In this document: piece by piece, positions 56,312 to 64,000 of the stretch
How the letters are laid out: each line of letters starts with the position of its first letter
Position numbering within the stretch: the first letter of the stretch is position 1
Assembly (NCBI GenBank): GCA_964633115.1
Contig: CAZWEO010000006.1
Coordinates: 16,079 to 80,078 of the forward strand
Direction: 5' to 3'
DNA: 64,000 nucleotides
Origin: B30-G6 sp964633115
Lineage (GTDB): Bacteria; Desulfobacterota; Desulfobacteria; Desulfobacterales; B30-G6
Notes under the pieces: generated by a model
What the model was told of the DNA's origin: nothing
The model's database searches: none
What the model saw: the letters and a program-made list of their open reading frames with translations, nothing else
Made by a program: the position numbers and the translations under genes

Positions 56312-58849
56312 ATGCTAAAAAAACTCTTCGGGACCAACCTAGTCCAAATTTCCCTTTTAACACTTGTGGTAGTGTTGTGTATGCTTTGGCCTTTTTATCC
56401 GCTGGATCGCTTGGAAAACGAGTATTTTGACTTCTGGGCCGGCCGATTCAATACCGGAGATCACCCACCAGTGGCCGTAGTTGAGATCGACGATAAAAGT
56501 CTTCAATCTATTGGGGCCTGGCCCTGGCCACGATCGTATGTTGCCGAAATGGTACAGGGTCTATCAGATGCTGGCGCTCAAGCAATTGGTGTCATGCTGC
56601 TCTATTCTCAGGAGGCCTTGAATCCCGGCCTGGAGGAAATCCATACTCTGCGGGAAATCAATCGGATTAAATCACAACAATCCACGAAGGCCTCTGCAAA
56701 AATACCGGATACCGAGTTTTCCCGTTCCGAGAAACGACTGAATCATGATGAACAGCTTATATCAGCCGTTAAATCCTCTCGAAATGTGGTTCTACCTTTT
56801 CGGCTATTAAATTCAGCCTCCCCTTTTGAAGGTGACGACAAACTCTCGGGCATGCTCATCATCAATTCGCTGAAAGGTGAAAAAAATGATGCCTTGGTAA
56901 ACAGAGGTTTTACGGGTCTGAGTGCGTGGATGCGGCAACGGAGTGGGACCGGCAATCCCATTTATCCAATTCGTGAACCGTACAAAGAATTGGCCGGTAA
57001 GGCTGGTGCAATCGGCCATCTGAATTTAACCGTTGATGCCGATGGCATCGTCCGCAAAATCCCCCTACTTCTCGATTATAAAGGCCGCCTATTGCCATCT
57101 TTTGCCCTCCAAATGGTACTCAAATACAAAAACAGCAATCTCAAAAAACTAAAAATAGGCAGCAATGGCGGTACAGCGGGCGGATTGCGGGTTGGAGATT
57201 TGGACATACCCACCGACCGATCCTATCAGATGTTGTTTTCCCATAATCCCAACGAGTCTAAATTAAAAACATATTCATTCGTAAATGTTATGAATGATGC
57301 AGTTGACGCCAAACAGCTTAAAAATGCCATTGTCTTGCTCGGTATCACGGGGGGTGAATATGCTCGACTTTACCGAGCAGCGGGCGGTGATGAGATATCC
57401 GAAGTGGAATTTTTTGGGAACATTCTGGAAAATATCCTAAGCCCGCGGCACCTCTCCCGCCCAGGCTGGTCCTTACCGTTGGAAATTCTCGCTGTTCTTT
57501 ATTTCGCTGTGTTTCTCATTTTTATCATCCCCCGGATCAATTTCAAAGTCGCTGGGTTGATCCTGGGTATTTTTTTAGTGACCTGGGCCGGCACCAGTCT
57601 GGCCCTTTTTTGGGTGAACGGATACTGGATTAAAATATTTCCACCCGTGATCCTGGCAGTGTGTGGTTTTGGACTGGTGGGTTTCAAATCTCTTGCCTCA
57701 AAAAAACGCTATGAAATGCTGGAGGCTAACAAGACCTTGGGATTGTCTTATCAAGGGCAAGGTATGCTGGATAATGCCCTGGAGAGATTTATGCAGTGCC
57801 CGGTCGAGGACCAATCCGTGAAAAATTTGCTTTACAATCTAGGCCTTGATTTCGAGCGTAAAAGAATGGCCAACAAATCCCTGGCCATATATGAACATAT
57901 CCGTAAGGGCGGGAATTTTAAGGACCTCAAAAAACGAATTAAAAAGCTCAAAACCAAAGGCGGTGCGCGACCCATCTCATCAACTAGCGGCCTCGGTGGC
58001 ACTACCATGTCCGTGGATGATACTGATACACATCCGACCCTTGGCCGTTATGAACTTTTATCGGAGCTCGGTCGGGGAGCCATGGGCACAGTTTTTCTTG
58101 GGCTGGATCCCCGAATCAATCGAGAAGTTGCCGTAAAGACATTACCCTATACAGAAATCGAGACCAATGAATTGGATGATGTCAAAACCCGTTTCTTTCG
58201 AGAAGCTGAGGCTGCCGGAAAATTGTCCCATCCCAATATCGTTGCCATCTACGATGCCGGAGAAGAACACGACATGGCCTATATCGCCATGGAATATCTG
58301 CAGGGCCATGACCTTACCAGCTGCTGTACAAGCGATAATCTGCTACCCCTTGAACAAGTACTGGAGATTATTACCGCTGTGGCCTCGGCTCTCGAATATG
58401 CCCATCGCGAGGGGGTTGTCCATCGTGATATCAAACCCTCCAACATTATGCTGGTGAAAGATAACCTGGTTAAGGTCACCGATTTTGGTATTGCCAGGGT
58501 CATCGATACCTCTCAAACCCGAACAGGGGTTGCCCTGGGGACACCCAGCTACATGTCACCGGAACAGATTGCCGGGAAAAAGGTGGACGGCCGCTCGGAT
58601 CTTTTTTCTTTGGGTATTGTTTTTTACGAACTGTTGACGGGGCAAAAACCGTTTGCAGCTGACTCCATCACCGCCATTCTCTATGCCATCACGCATTCAT
58701 CCTATACGCCGCTATCAGCAGCCGCCGGTAAAATTCCACCCGGCTGTGTGGCCGTAGTAGATAAACTGTTGAAAAAAGGTTTGACTAAAAGGTTTGCTTC
58801 GGCATCCCAGGTTATAAAGGCTATTGAGGCTTTTCAGAACAAGCTGTAA
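56312..58849 (+). CDS. CHASE2-domain Ser/Thr protein kinase
   Basis: The protein has 845 residues. An N-terminal transmembrane helix precedes a CHASE2 extracellular sensor (about 40-385, YFDFWAGRFNTGDHPPVAVVEIDDKSLQSIGAWPWPR). Three transmembrane helices (about 390-450) and a TPR-like linker follow. The kinase domain runs about 576-842: GRGAMGTVFLG loop, Lys in REVAVKTLP, HRDIKPSNIML catalytic loop, DFGIAR. It would phosphorylate cytoplasmic targets in response to an external signal. The FHA protein 46 bp downstream is the likely reader. Confidence 0.93.
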   Translation: MLKKLFGTNLVQISLLTLVVVLCMLWPFYPLDRLENEYFDFWAGRFNTGDHPPVAVVEIDDKSLQSIGAWPWPRSYVAEMVQGLSDAGAQAIGVMLLYSQEALNPGLEEIHTLREINRIKSQQSTKASAKIPDTEFSRSEKRLNHDEQLISAVKSSRNVVLPFRLLNSASPFEGDDKLSGMLIINSLKGEKNDALVNRGFTGLSAWMRQRSGTGNPIYPIREPYKELAGKAGAIGHLNLTVDADGIVRKIPLLLDYKGRLLPSFALQMVLKYKNSNLKKLKIGSNGGTAGGLRVGDLDIPTDRSYQMLFSHNPNESKLKTYSFVNVMNDAVDAKQLKNAIVLLGITGGEYARLYRAAGGDEISEVEFFGNILENILSPRHLSRPGWSLPLEILAVLYFAVFLIFIIPRINFKVAGLILGIFLVTWAGTSLALFWVNGYWIKIFPPVILAVCGFGLVGFKSLASKKRYEMLEANKTLGLSYQGQGMLDNALERFMQCPVEDQSVKNLLYNLGLDFERKRMANKSLAIYEHIRKGGNFKDLKKRIKKLKTKGGARPISSTSGLGGTTMSVDDTDTHPTLGRYELLSELGRGAMGTVFLGLDPRINREVAVKTLPYTEIETNELDDVKTRFFREAEAAGKLSHPNIVAIYDAGEEHDMAYIAMEYLQGHDLTSCCTSDNLLPLEQVLEIITAVASALEYAHREGVVHRDIKPSNIMLVKDNLVKVTDFGIARVIDTSQTRTGVALGTPSYMSPEQIAGKKVDGRSDLFSLGIVFYELLTGQKPFAADSITAILYAITHSSYTPLSAAAGKIPPGCVAVVDKLLKKGLTKRFASASQVIKAIEAFQNKL

Positions 58850-58894
58850 TATTTTCACTAACGCAACCATAGAAAAAGATCCCAGGAGGTCGCC

Positions 58895-59269
58895 ATGTTA
58901 AAGATTCTTTTAAAATTTAATGATAAGCTTTTAAAAACCATCGAAACCAAAAAACAAGAACTCTCAATCGGCCGAAACCCCGGCAGCGATATCGTAATCG
59001 ACAACCTGGGGGTATCTGACCGGCATGCCCGCATCGTCGAACAGGACGGCCGGTACACGATTGAGGACTTGGATAGCACCAATGGTACCTTCGTGGACGG
59101 AAAAAGAATTGCCAGTGCCGTGTTGGAACCAAACAGCGAAATCATTATCGGTAAGCATAGCTTGGTTATCGAAGAGATACGCGCCAAAGGTTCGGACAAC
59201 CTATCAAAAACCGAAAAAACCATGAAGCTCGAAACCAGTCAATATAAGGAGATGCTGAAAAAGCAGTAG
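58895..59269 (+). CDS. FHA domain protein
   Basis: The protein has 124 residues. The FHA fold is clear: LSIGRNPGSDIVIDNLGVSDRHARIVEQDG, with the phosphothreonine-binding Arg/Ser/His, then DLDSTNGTFVDGKRI and a Lys-rich C-terminus. It binds phosphothreonine and should partner the kinase immediately upstream. An AGGAGGT ribosome-binding site precedes the start. Confidence 0.95.
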   Translation: MLKILLKFNDKLLKTIETKKQELSIGRNPGSDIVIDNLGVSDRHARIVEQDGRYTIEDLDSTNGTFVDGKRIASAVLEPNSEIIIGKHSLVIEEIRAKGSDNLSKTEKTMKLETSQYKEMLKKQ

Positions 59270-59275
59270 ACCACT

Positions 59276-59689
59276 ATGAGTCAACTCGATAATAAAACTA
59301 TATGCGAACAATTGCTTTATGATTTCCGTGGGGTGCTAACGTGGAAATGGGATGACTGGGTCGGTACCTTTTTAGCTGAGTTTGACATCGATCAAGAAAG
59401 CGACGTCCGTTCAGTCTTGGAAAAGCATCTACCTATCGCATGGGATAGTTCTAATATAAACAAGGCACCCAAAGCTGTACTGCAACTTGACGACTATCTT
59501 GGTGGCATCAGACCTACGCAATACTTGTTTAGTTCAGATCCATTTGATGAAGCGTTTGTATTTTGTGCATGGTGGCCATGGGGAAATGGAAGTACCATTT
59601 CTCTTCGGATTGCGCCTTACAATCAAAACCTTTCTAAATCTGAGGAAGAAGAATTAAAGCAGCAGCTGATGGTATTGGCAGGCATTTAA
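59276..59689 (+). CDS. Hypothetical protein downstream of the FHA gene
   Basis: The protein has 137 residues, soluble and acidic, with aromatic motifs (TWKWDDWVGTFLAEFDID, FVFCAWWPWGNGST). The family is not recognised. It begins 6 bp after the FHA stop, so it belongs to the kinase operon; a role in the same signalling unit is only inferred from position. Confidence 0.6.
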   Translation: MSQLDNKTICEQLLYDFRGVLTWKWDDWVGTFLAEFDIDQESDVRSVLEKHLPIAWDSSNINKAPKAVLQLDDYLGGIRPTQYLFSSDPFDEAFVFCAWWPWGNGSTISLRIAPYNQNLSKSEEEELKQQLMVLAGI

Positions 59690-59772
59690 TGTATTGGGTG
59701 ATGCGGATTTGATGTTGCGTCCAAGAAAGCCAGTGACGTTTAAGTGCAATGGCAGGCTCAGAGAGAGTGTTA

Positions 59773-60138
59773 ATGGTGGATAACGCTAAACTTGTATATT
59801 CTACTGAATCTGGAAGGGCCTGCCCCGATTGTGGAAAACCAACGAGAAGTTGCTCATGTAAAGCAAGGAAGACAAAATTCCATAGCAATATAAAGTCTGA
59901 TGGAATCATCCGTATCAGACGAGAAAAGAAAGGCAGGAAAGGCAAAACAGTCACAACAATTTCGGGATTCCAAAAAGGTACCGATGACCTTAAACAGATT
60001 GCTAAGGGATTGAAAAACAAATGTGGAACTGGTGGCTCAATTAAGGACGGCGTTATAATTATTCAAGGAGATCATCGAAAGACAATTCAAACCGAAATAC
60101 AGCAACAGGGCTTCACAGTTAAACTTGCTGGTGGGTAA
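59773..60138 (+). CDS. SUI1/YciH-family translation initiation factor-like protein
   Basis: The protein has 121 residues from ATG 59773 (an upstream ATG eight codons earlier is possible). CPDCGKPTRSCSC forms a zinc-binding region. The C-terminal SUI1 domain contains RREKKGRKGKTVTTISGF, LKNKCGTGGSIKDGVIIIQGDHR and QTEIQQQGFTVKLAGG. Bacterial YciH proteins act at the ribosome in start-site fidelity. It follows the hypothetical gene after a short gap. Confidence 0.9.
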   Translation: MVDNAKLVYSTESGRACPDCGKPTRSCSCKARKTKFHSNIKSDGIIRIRREKKGRKGKTVTTISGFQKGTDDLKQIAKGLKNKCGTGGSIKDGVIIIQGDHRKTIQTEIQQQGFTVKLAGG

Positions 60139-60174
60139 GTAATACGTTCGTGCAGAACATACATTAAGTAAGCT

Positions 60175-60543
60175 TTAAACAGATGTTAATTTAAGCAATG
60201 AAACTTCGGGTCTGCAATTAAATCGCACAGGAACCGTGCTGCCTATTCCGCGTGTGGTATAAACCCAACGATCTGTTCCTGAGATACGATTCAGACCCAA
60301 AGGATATTTTTCTGAGAGATATGGATAGTAAGGAGATCCAATAAAAGGAAAAGAAATTTGCCCACCATGAGAATGCCCAGATATCCAAATCCCAGGCATA
60401 CACCAATTCTTAACAAATAATCCAAGAAGCTGCGTTTTGATAACTTGATTGTCATAGGCTCGATTTAAACCAAAGATAGCGTACCAATTGCGCAACAGAA
60501 CAAGGTGTGGCTTACAACAATTGAATAATGCCGGCATCCGCAC
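60175..60543 (-). pseudogene. Remnant of a calcineurin-like metallophosphoesterase
   Basis: The frame holds the C-terminal third of a metallophosphoesterase: ISGHSHGGQISFPFIG (metal-binding His) and YTTRGIGSTVPVRFNCRPEVSLLKL. The N-terminal DxH/GDxxD and GNHD motifs are absent, and the first 40 residues look garbled. No start codon with a ribosome-binding site is evident. It is most likely a decayed gene. Confidence 0.65.
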
Positions 60544-60555
60544 TCGGAAGATAAA

Positions 60556-60744
60556 TCAGTTTCGAATAAATAACATTTTGTATTGCATCTTTTCTGCAAA
60601 CTCAACAATTTCAAGAATTCGCGGTTTAACCGGCCTTACTTTATCATCAAGCTCTTGATAGCCTTCTCCCTCTTGGATGGTAGCATTCTGTGCGAATCTC
60701 AAGGTTTCAGAATTGTTACTGTTTGAGGGCTTGTATCTGTGTAA
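60556..60744 (-). pseudogene. Remnant of a DUF1847-like metal-binding protein
   Basis: A minus-strand frame with no start encodes NSETLRFAQNATIQEGEG, YQELDDKVRPVKPRILEI and VEFAEKMQYK before a stop at 60556. This resembles a conserved internal part of DUF1847 proteins, from memory. It is truncated at both ends and sits next to another remnant. Confidence 0.45.
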
Positions 60745-60996
60745 TCAAGGCTAGAATAGGGTGTTTGCTAAAATTACAGCATAATCGCACAATAGAACTA
60801 ATTAATCAAAAGTTTCAAGTAATTATGATACTGCGAATCAATATTAATAGCAAATAACTATTGATATCTGCTTGACATCATTACCCATATTTGACATCTT
60901 ATCTATATCATACTCTCCCGTACCAGCACAGCCTTAAAAGACCTAAACTGGCACGAACCGCTGCACAGTGGTGCCTGTTAAAAAGGAGCTGGCGCT
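60745..60996. promoter_or_regulatory. Upstream region of the KH-domain gene
   Basis: This A/T-rich region has two TTGACATC direct repeats (about 60872 and 60890) with TATCTATATCAT after them, a possible promoter for the KH gene at 60997. The AAAAAGGAG ribosome-binding site precedes the start. Spacing to a -10 box is not ideal, so this is tentative. Confidence 0.35.
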
Positions 60997-61227
60997 ATGA
61001 AGGATCTAATCACCAATATTGCAAAGGCACTTGTTGACAATCCAGAACAGGTATCAGTTGCTGAAGTTAGAGGAAGATACACAACTGTGTTGGAACTAAA
61101 GGTGGCTAAAAATGATATAGGAAAGGTCATCGGAAAGCGTGGCCAGACTGTCCGTGCTATCCGCACAATACTGAGCGCAGTATCAGGCAAAGCAAAAAAG
61201 CGTGTGGTACTTGAGATCGTAGAGTGA
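60997..61227 (+). CDS. khpA: KH-domain RNA-binding protein (KhpA/YlqC-like)
   Basis: The protein has 76 residues, a single KH domain with the GxxG loop in KVIGKRGQTVRAI. It matches KhpA/YlqC in length and motif. Such proteins bind RNA with KhpB/Jag. It is usually next to rpsP and trmD; here it is not, so it is probably a second, transferred or duplicated copy. The zinc-ribbon gene follows 32 bp later. Confidence 0.9.
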   Translation: MKDLITNIAKALVDNPEQVSVAEVRGRYTTVLELKVAKNDIGKVIGKRGQTVRAIRTILSAVSGKAKKRVVLEIVE

Positions 61228-61259
61228 TTTTTTCCTGAACTAGGAAACAGGAGTACAAC

Positions 61260-61460
61260 ATGACACAAACAAAAAGTGATATAGTGGAAATTGATACGAT
61301 TAAATGCTTCTTCTGTGGAGGCAAGGCAGATATCAAGGAACAAGGCGATCAGACGCTTGTGTCCTGCCCTCAGTGCAAACGTGAAACTGAGTTAGTTGAA
61401 TACCAAGATATTTTTGACATATGGATGGGTGACATACGTACCAAGGATGGTGAAAGGTAA
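61260..61460 (+). CDS. Small zinc-ribbon protein
   Basis: The protein has 66 residues. CFFCGG near 19 and CPQCK near 42 give a two-knuckle zinc ribbon. The C-terminal part is acidic (YQDIFDIWMGDIRTKDGE). The family is not recognised. It is co-directional with the KH gene and may share its transcript. Confidence 0.6.
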   Translation: MTQTKSDIVEIDTIKCFFCGGKADIKEQGDQTLVSCPQCKRETELVEYQDIFDIWMGDIRTKDGER

Positions 61461-61489
61461 ATGCTCCGGTAAATAGTGGACGCGGATTA

Positions 61490-62050
61490 ATGTATCGTAA
61501 CAGTATCAGAATAGCGGATATTTTTAAAATGATGTCCTACAGGCATATGAGAGTCATCTTCATGTCTGTATTATTACTGATTACAATCCTACTTGCGTCT
61601 GGCCATGATATTCAAGCCGATCCTTTTGAAAAAGGAAGTCTTAGGGTGTCTATCGTAGCCGGTTCGGGGGAGGCATTTGAAAACGACTATACAATTATAG
61701 GACTTGGTGCAGGGTACTATTTCAATGACGGTATTGAACTCGGACTTGATGGTGAGGCATGGTTGGGTGGTGACCCGGCCATCTATAAACTAAGCCCTCA
61801 AGCAAAATATATCCTGTCAACGCAATCCAGATTTCGACCATACGTTGGTGCATTCTACACCCATTCATTTGTCGACCACGACGATGATTTGGATAGCATT
61901 GGCGGTCGTGGGGGTGTTTACTTCATACAGGATGAAAGATGGTACATCGGAGTAGGCGCAGTCTATGAATCGTATTTGGACTGTGATGAAACGATTCTCG
62001 ACTCATGTAATGAAATTTATCCGGAAATTACGTTCTCATTTTCATTCTAA
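61490..62050 (+). CDS. Small outer-membrane beta-barrel-like protein
   Basis: The protein has up to 186 residues; the start could be internal (MRVIFMSVLLL). A signal peptide (ending DIQADP) is followed by about eight beta strands with the look of an OmpA-like/OMP_b-brl barrel (DYTIIGLGAGYYFNDGIELGLDGEAW, PYVGAFYTHSF). It ends in ITFSFSF, a BAM-type terminal Phe. It follows the zinc-ribbon gene. Confidence 0.65.
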   Translation: MYRNSIRIADIFKMMSYRHMRVIFMSVLLLITILLASGHDIQADPFEKGSLRVSIVAGSGEAFENDYTIIGLGAGYYFNDGIELGLDGEAWLGGDPAIYKLSPQAKYILSTQSRFRPYVGAFYTHSFVDHDDDLDSIGGRGGVYFIQDERWYIGVGAVYESYLDCDETILDSCNEIYPEITFSFSF

Positions 62051-62059
62051 AATCCCTCA

Positions 62060-62705
62060 AAACCATGAAAACATAAACGCCTGTCTGTCGTCGGATGGCC
62101 GCTATATCGTCTTCGAGTCCGTTGCCACCAATCTGGTTGGCGGTGACACCGACGGCCGCGTCGACATCTATATCCATGATCGCAGCGGCGGTGAAACCAA
62201 CCTGATCAGCATTAATGCAGATTGCGTCAGCGGCAATAACCACAGCGGCTCCATGTCCATATCTAGTGACGGCCGCTTTGTGGCCTTTGAATCCGACGCC
62301 AACCTGCTGGTCAGCGACGATTTCAACGGTGTCACTGATATCTTCATTCACGAATACATCGACATAAATAGTGTAGATATCACCCTGAGAGGCACCGCCG
62401 TCACTGAATTGGCGGATCTGGCTATTGATAAGACGGCGAACAACATTGAGGTCTCACCGGGAACCACCGGCTCGGATCTGACTACCTTCACCCTCACGGT
62501 AACCAACAACGGTCCCGATGCCATCGACGCGGTCGCTTTCGACCAGTTGCCTGCCGCAATGGTGATAGCGTCCGGCCAGAACCCCAGCGCCAGCCTGGGC
62601 AGCTACGATGTCAACAGCGGTGAGTGGACCATCGGTCCCTTATCTAACGGACAGGTGGAGACCCTGACCATCCCGGTTCACTTAGGGCCCTATGTCATGA
62701 TTTAA
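62060..62705 (+). pseudogene. Fragment of a large PD40/DUF11-repeat surface protein
   Basis: The frame has two PD40 (TolB-like) beta-propeller units: SSDGRYIVFESVATNLVGGD and SSDGRFVAFESDANLLVSDD, followed by a DUF11-like domain (ADLAIDKTANNIEVSPGTTG, TFTLTVTNNGPDAIDAVAFD). It has no start or signal peptide, and the last residues (HLGPYVMI) do not belong to the family. It is GC-richer than its surroundings. This is an out-of-context internal piece, apparently inserted. Confidence 0.65.
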
Positions 62706-62823
62706 AGTGCCCGCAATCGCTACTTCCATGGCCTGACCATGATTGAAGTTTAGGAGGGGTGATACTATTAGAATTATTTTTGCTGCTTCTCGCTTGCGCT
62801 AATTATTAACCTCAACGATGAGG

Positions 62824-63264
62824 TTAACTAATCATATCTCTTAGCTTACGCCATAAACCAGATCCTATCATCTTGTCGGCTTTTGCAAGAATGTCCTGAA
62901 TCAGTTCAAGAACATCCCCTTCACCAGCCCAATGTCTTTTTATTATTTCAGGATTTGTGTTGTTGACTATCTGATTTAGTACGTATGCTGCCAAGGATAT
63001 ATCATCTGCATAGCCGATGGGTCCGACAAGGGCTTCGGGTAACAGATCTATAGGGGAGACAAAGTATGCTATCACACCTGCCAATTTGGCCTTTTCCGTT
63101 ATGGGAACATCTTTGTCGATTGATAGTTTGCATAGCAGGTGGAAAAGATCAGGTGTAGCCAAAAGGTATTCTGCCCACTTATAATTTTTACCTTCGTCTG
63201 TTTGAATCCATGTTTTAAATTTCGCACGGAGTTCATGATAAAAATCTGGATTTTGAGTTGCCAT
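62824..63264 (-). CDS. YkvA-like DUF1232 protein
   Basis: The protein has 146 residues from ATG 63264, which follows a GGAGGATATT ribosome-binding site. KLAGVIAYFVSPIDLLPEALVGPIGYADDISLAAYVL is the DUF1232 signature. Its function is unknown. It is followed by a small hairpin (TTAACCTCAACGATGAGGTTAA, about 62808-62829) that overlaps its stop and may terminate it. A 59-residue protein lies 129 bp upstream on the same strand. Confidence 0.85.
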   Translation of the reverse strand: MATQNPDFYHELRAKFKTWIQTDEGKNYKWAEYLLATPDLFHLLCKLSIDKDVPITEKAKLAGVIAYFVSPIDLLPEALVGPIGYADDISLAAYVLNQIVNNTNPEIIKRHWAGEGDVLELIQDILAKADKMIGSGLWRKLRDMIS

Positions 63265-63393
63265 AATATCCTCCGCTTTATTGCGCCATAGATTAAATGT
63301 CTTACCGCACGATCCCCAATTTTTGTGTCTCCATTTCAACACCTAATTGCCCACCTGATATGATTCTTCCATCTTTTGATTTAAAATCAAGCA

Positions 63394-63573
63394 CTAGGTC
63401 TTTTGATTACCATTATATCTCTGGTAATAGGCTTGCACTTCATTTAATTTATCATCAAACTCTGTTTCGGTGAGAATGCCCTTTTCAACTAAAAGCCGAT
63501 ACAAGGTATCAAATTGGAGCGCATTTGATACAATAAGATCCTCTATTGATTTATGGTCAGTTTCATGTGTCAT
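63394..63573 (-). CDS. 59-residue helical protein (SHOCT-like)
   Basis: ATG 63573 follows a perfect AAAGGAGG ribosome-binding site, and the frame ends with TAG at 63394. The protein has two helices, with QFDTLYRLLVEKGILTETEFDDKLNEVQ resembling short SHOCT-like or bundle proteins of the form LxxLLxEKGILTxxEF. The function is unknown. Ribosome-binding site and composition support it as a real small gene. Confidence 0.7.
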   Translation of the reverse strand: MTHETDHKSIEDLIVSNALQFDTLYRLLVEKGILTETEFDDKLNEVQAYYQRYNGNQKT

Positions 63574-63782
63574 GCGGCCTCCTTTCCGTGTTTCAAATCG
63601 TTACACGGTCTAAATTGCAGCGTCTCGGTGTATGCTATTTTGGCATGATAGAACCTCAAATCGAGGTTAGTTGGTTAACTGATACTGTCAGAATGGGTGG
63701 TGATGATCAAGACGTAACTTTTATCCCCATACTTACGTGCCATACAACCTACCTGTTCCTTTGCACATAATTCCATGAAAAC

Positions 63783-63821
63783 AAAAACGCCTTTAAAGTG
63801 TATTACTTCAAAGGCGTTTTT
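63783..63821 (-). terminator. Terminator of the tRNA-Phe remnant
   Basis: AAAAACGCCTTT (63783-63794) and AAAGGCGTTTTT (63810-63821) form a 12-bp stem with a 15-nt loop. On the minus strand it follows the tRNA 3' end at once and ends in T residues, as for an original tRNA-Phe transcript terminator. Confidence 0.8.
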
Positions 63822-63823
63822 GG

Positions 63824-63868
63824 TGGTGCCGAGGGACAGAATCGAACTGCCGACACGGGGATTTTCAG
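63824..63868 (-). tRNA. tRNA-Phe 3' fragment (putative attachment site)
   Basis: On the minus strand the 45 bases run from CTGAAAATCCCC (anticodon GAA) through the anticodon 3' arm, variable loop and the T-arm (GTTCGATTC) to the encoded CCA end. The 5' half of the gene is missing: at 63868 the sequence switches to an unrelated ACCAAATTAGACC. This is a partial gene and the usual mark of an integrative element inserted at a tRNA-Phe site, with the element extending past the right edge. Confidence 0.85.
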
Positions 63869-63900
63869 ACCAAATTAGACCAAATTCAAAAAGCCAGGGA

Positions 63901-64000
63901 TTACAGATAGTTATCTGTTTTTACTAGCATGTCCTTTTCATTATTTGTAAGCGGTTGATAAACAGCACCTGTTGCTATGAAGCGGCGAGATTTTCTTTGT
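63901..64000 (-). CDS. C-terminal end of an unidentified protein at the right edge
   Basis: The minus-strand frame is open from the window edge to a TAA at 63901 and encodes about 32 residues including RKSRRFIATGAVYQPLTNNE. It is too short for a family call. It ends 32 bp from the tRNA fragment junction, the usual place for an element-end gene such as an integrase or excisionase, which is only a guess. Confidence 0.35.
   Translation of the reverse strand, partial: QRKSRRFIATGAVYQPLTNNEKDMLVKTDNYL

Noticed and set aside
63546..63770. 74-codon plus-strand frame
   Set aside because: It overlaps the better-supported minus-strand 59-codon gene start and has no ribosome-binding site.

Overview
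This 64 kb window looks like a chromosomal piece of a Desulfobacterota (deltaproteobacterial, Desulfobacterales-like) genome. That placement is an inference. It rests on moderate GC with AT-rich intergenic DNA, large multi-PAS hybrid histidine kinases carrying C-terminal receiver domains, two PAS-associated CxxC modules, a TRAP transporter, Fe-S-rich redox operons, and many palindromic intergenic repeats. No rRNA gene, intact tRNA or CRISPR array was seen.

Layout. 0-4.4 kb: a cut-off gene, a GH114-like lipoprotein, small regulatory proteins, an enoyl-CoA hydratase and a CBS-pair protein. 4.4-16.9 kb: a minus-strand signalling block with two hybrid histidine kinases, PAS proteins, a chemoreceptor with a shortened signalling domain next to CheW, an NtrC-type regulator, a ferritin-like/receiver fusion and a PilZ protein. 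17.0-20.1 kb: a TRAP transporter (DctP, DctQ, DctM). 20.6-39.4 kb: a long minus-strand bacterial microcompartment (BMC) locus. 39.6-42.2 kb: a divergent molybdopterin oxidoreductase with its four-cluster ferredoxin. 42.5-51.8 kb: rubrerythrin-like protein, response regulator, DUF3795, WYL regulator, a RelE/Phd module, an ECF sigma/anti-sigma operon, a probable outer-membrane protein and a DUF4382-like lipoprotein. 52.8-63.6 kb: an aminotransferase, a broken RAYT transposase, a CHASE2-Ser/Thr kinase/FHA pair, a SUI1 protein, a KH protein and several gene remnants. The right edge holds a 3' fragment of a tRNA-Phe gene, the signature of an integrated element that begins there and runs out of the window.

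The BMC locus is the most interesting part. Its shell set is complete: a EutM/PduA-type hexamer, a permuted EutS/PduU-type hexamer, a EutN pentamer, a PduT-type Fe-S trimer and two CcmP/CsoS1D-type double-layer trimers. It also has PduS-type and EutJ-type proteins and a CoA-acylating aldehyde dehydrogenase with an N-terminal encapsulation helix. Instead of a lyase, diol dehydratase or glycyl-radical enzyme, the upstream module consists of homologues of the N-methylglutamate pathway: a GmaS-like glutamine synthetase, an MgsABC-like split glutamate synthase, and a dispersed sarcosine/N-methylglutamate-dehydrogenase-like flavo-Fe-S complex without the folate-binding GcvT domain. The inferred scheme is primary amine -> gamma-glutamylamide -> N-alkylglutamate -> glutamate + aldehyde -> acyl-CoA, with electrons leaving through PduT/PduS-type proteins. 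A RidA protein and a class I amidotransferase close the operon, and an RpiR regulator is embedded in it. The substrate is not known. No phosphotransacylase or alcohol dehydrogenase is visible.

Palindromic repeats punctuate the window. One family of 23-bp hairpins recurs with a covarying closing base pair and lies on start or stop codons.
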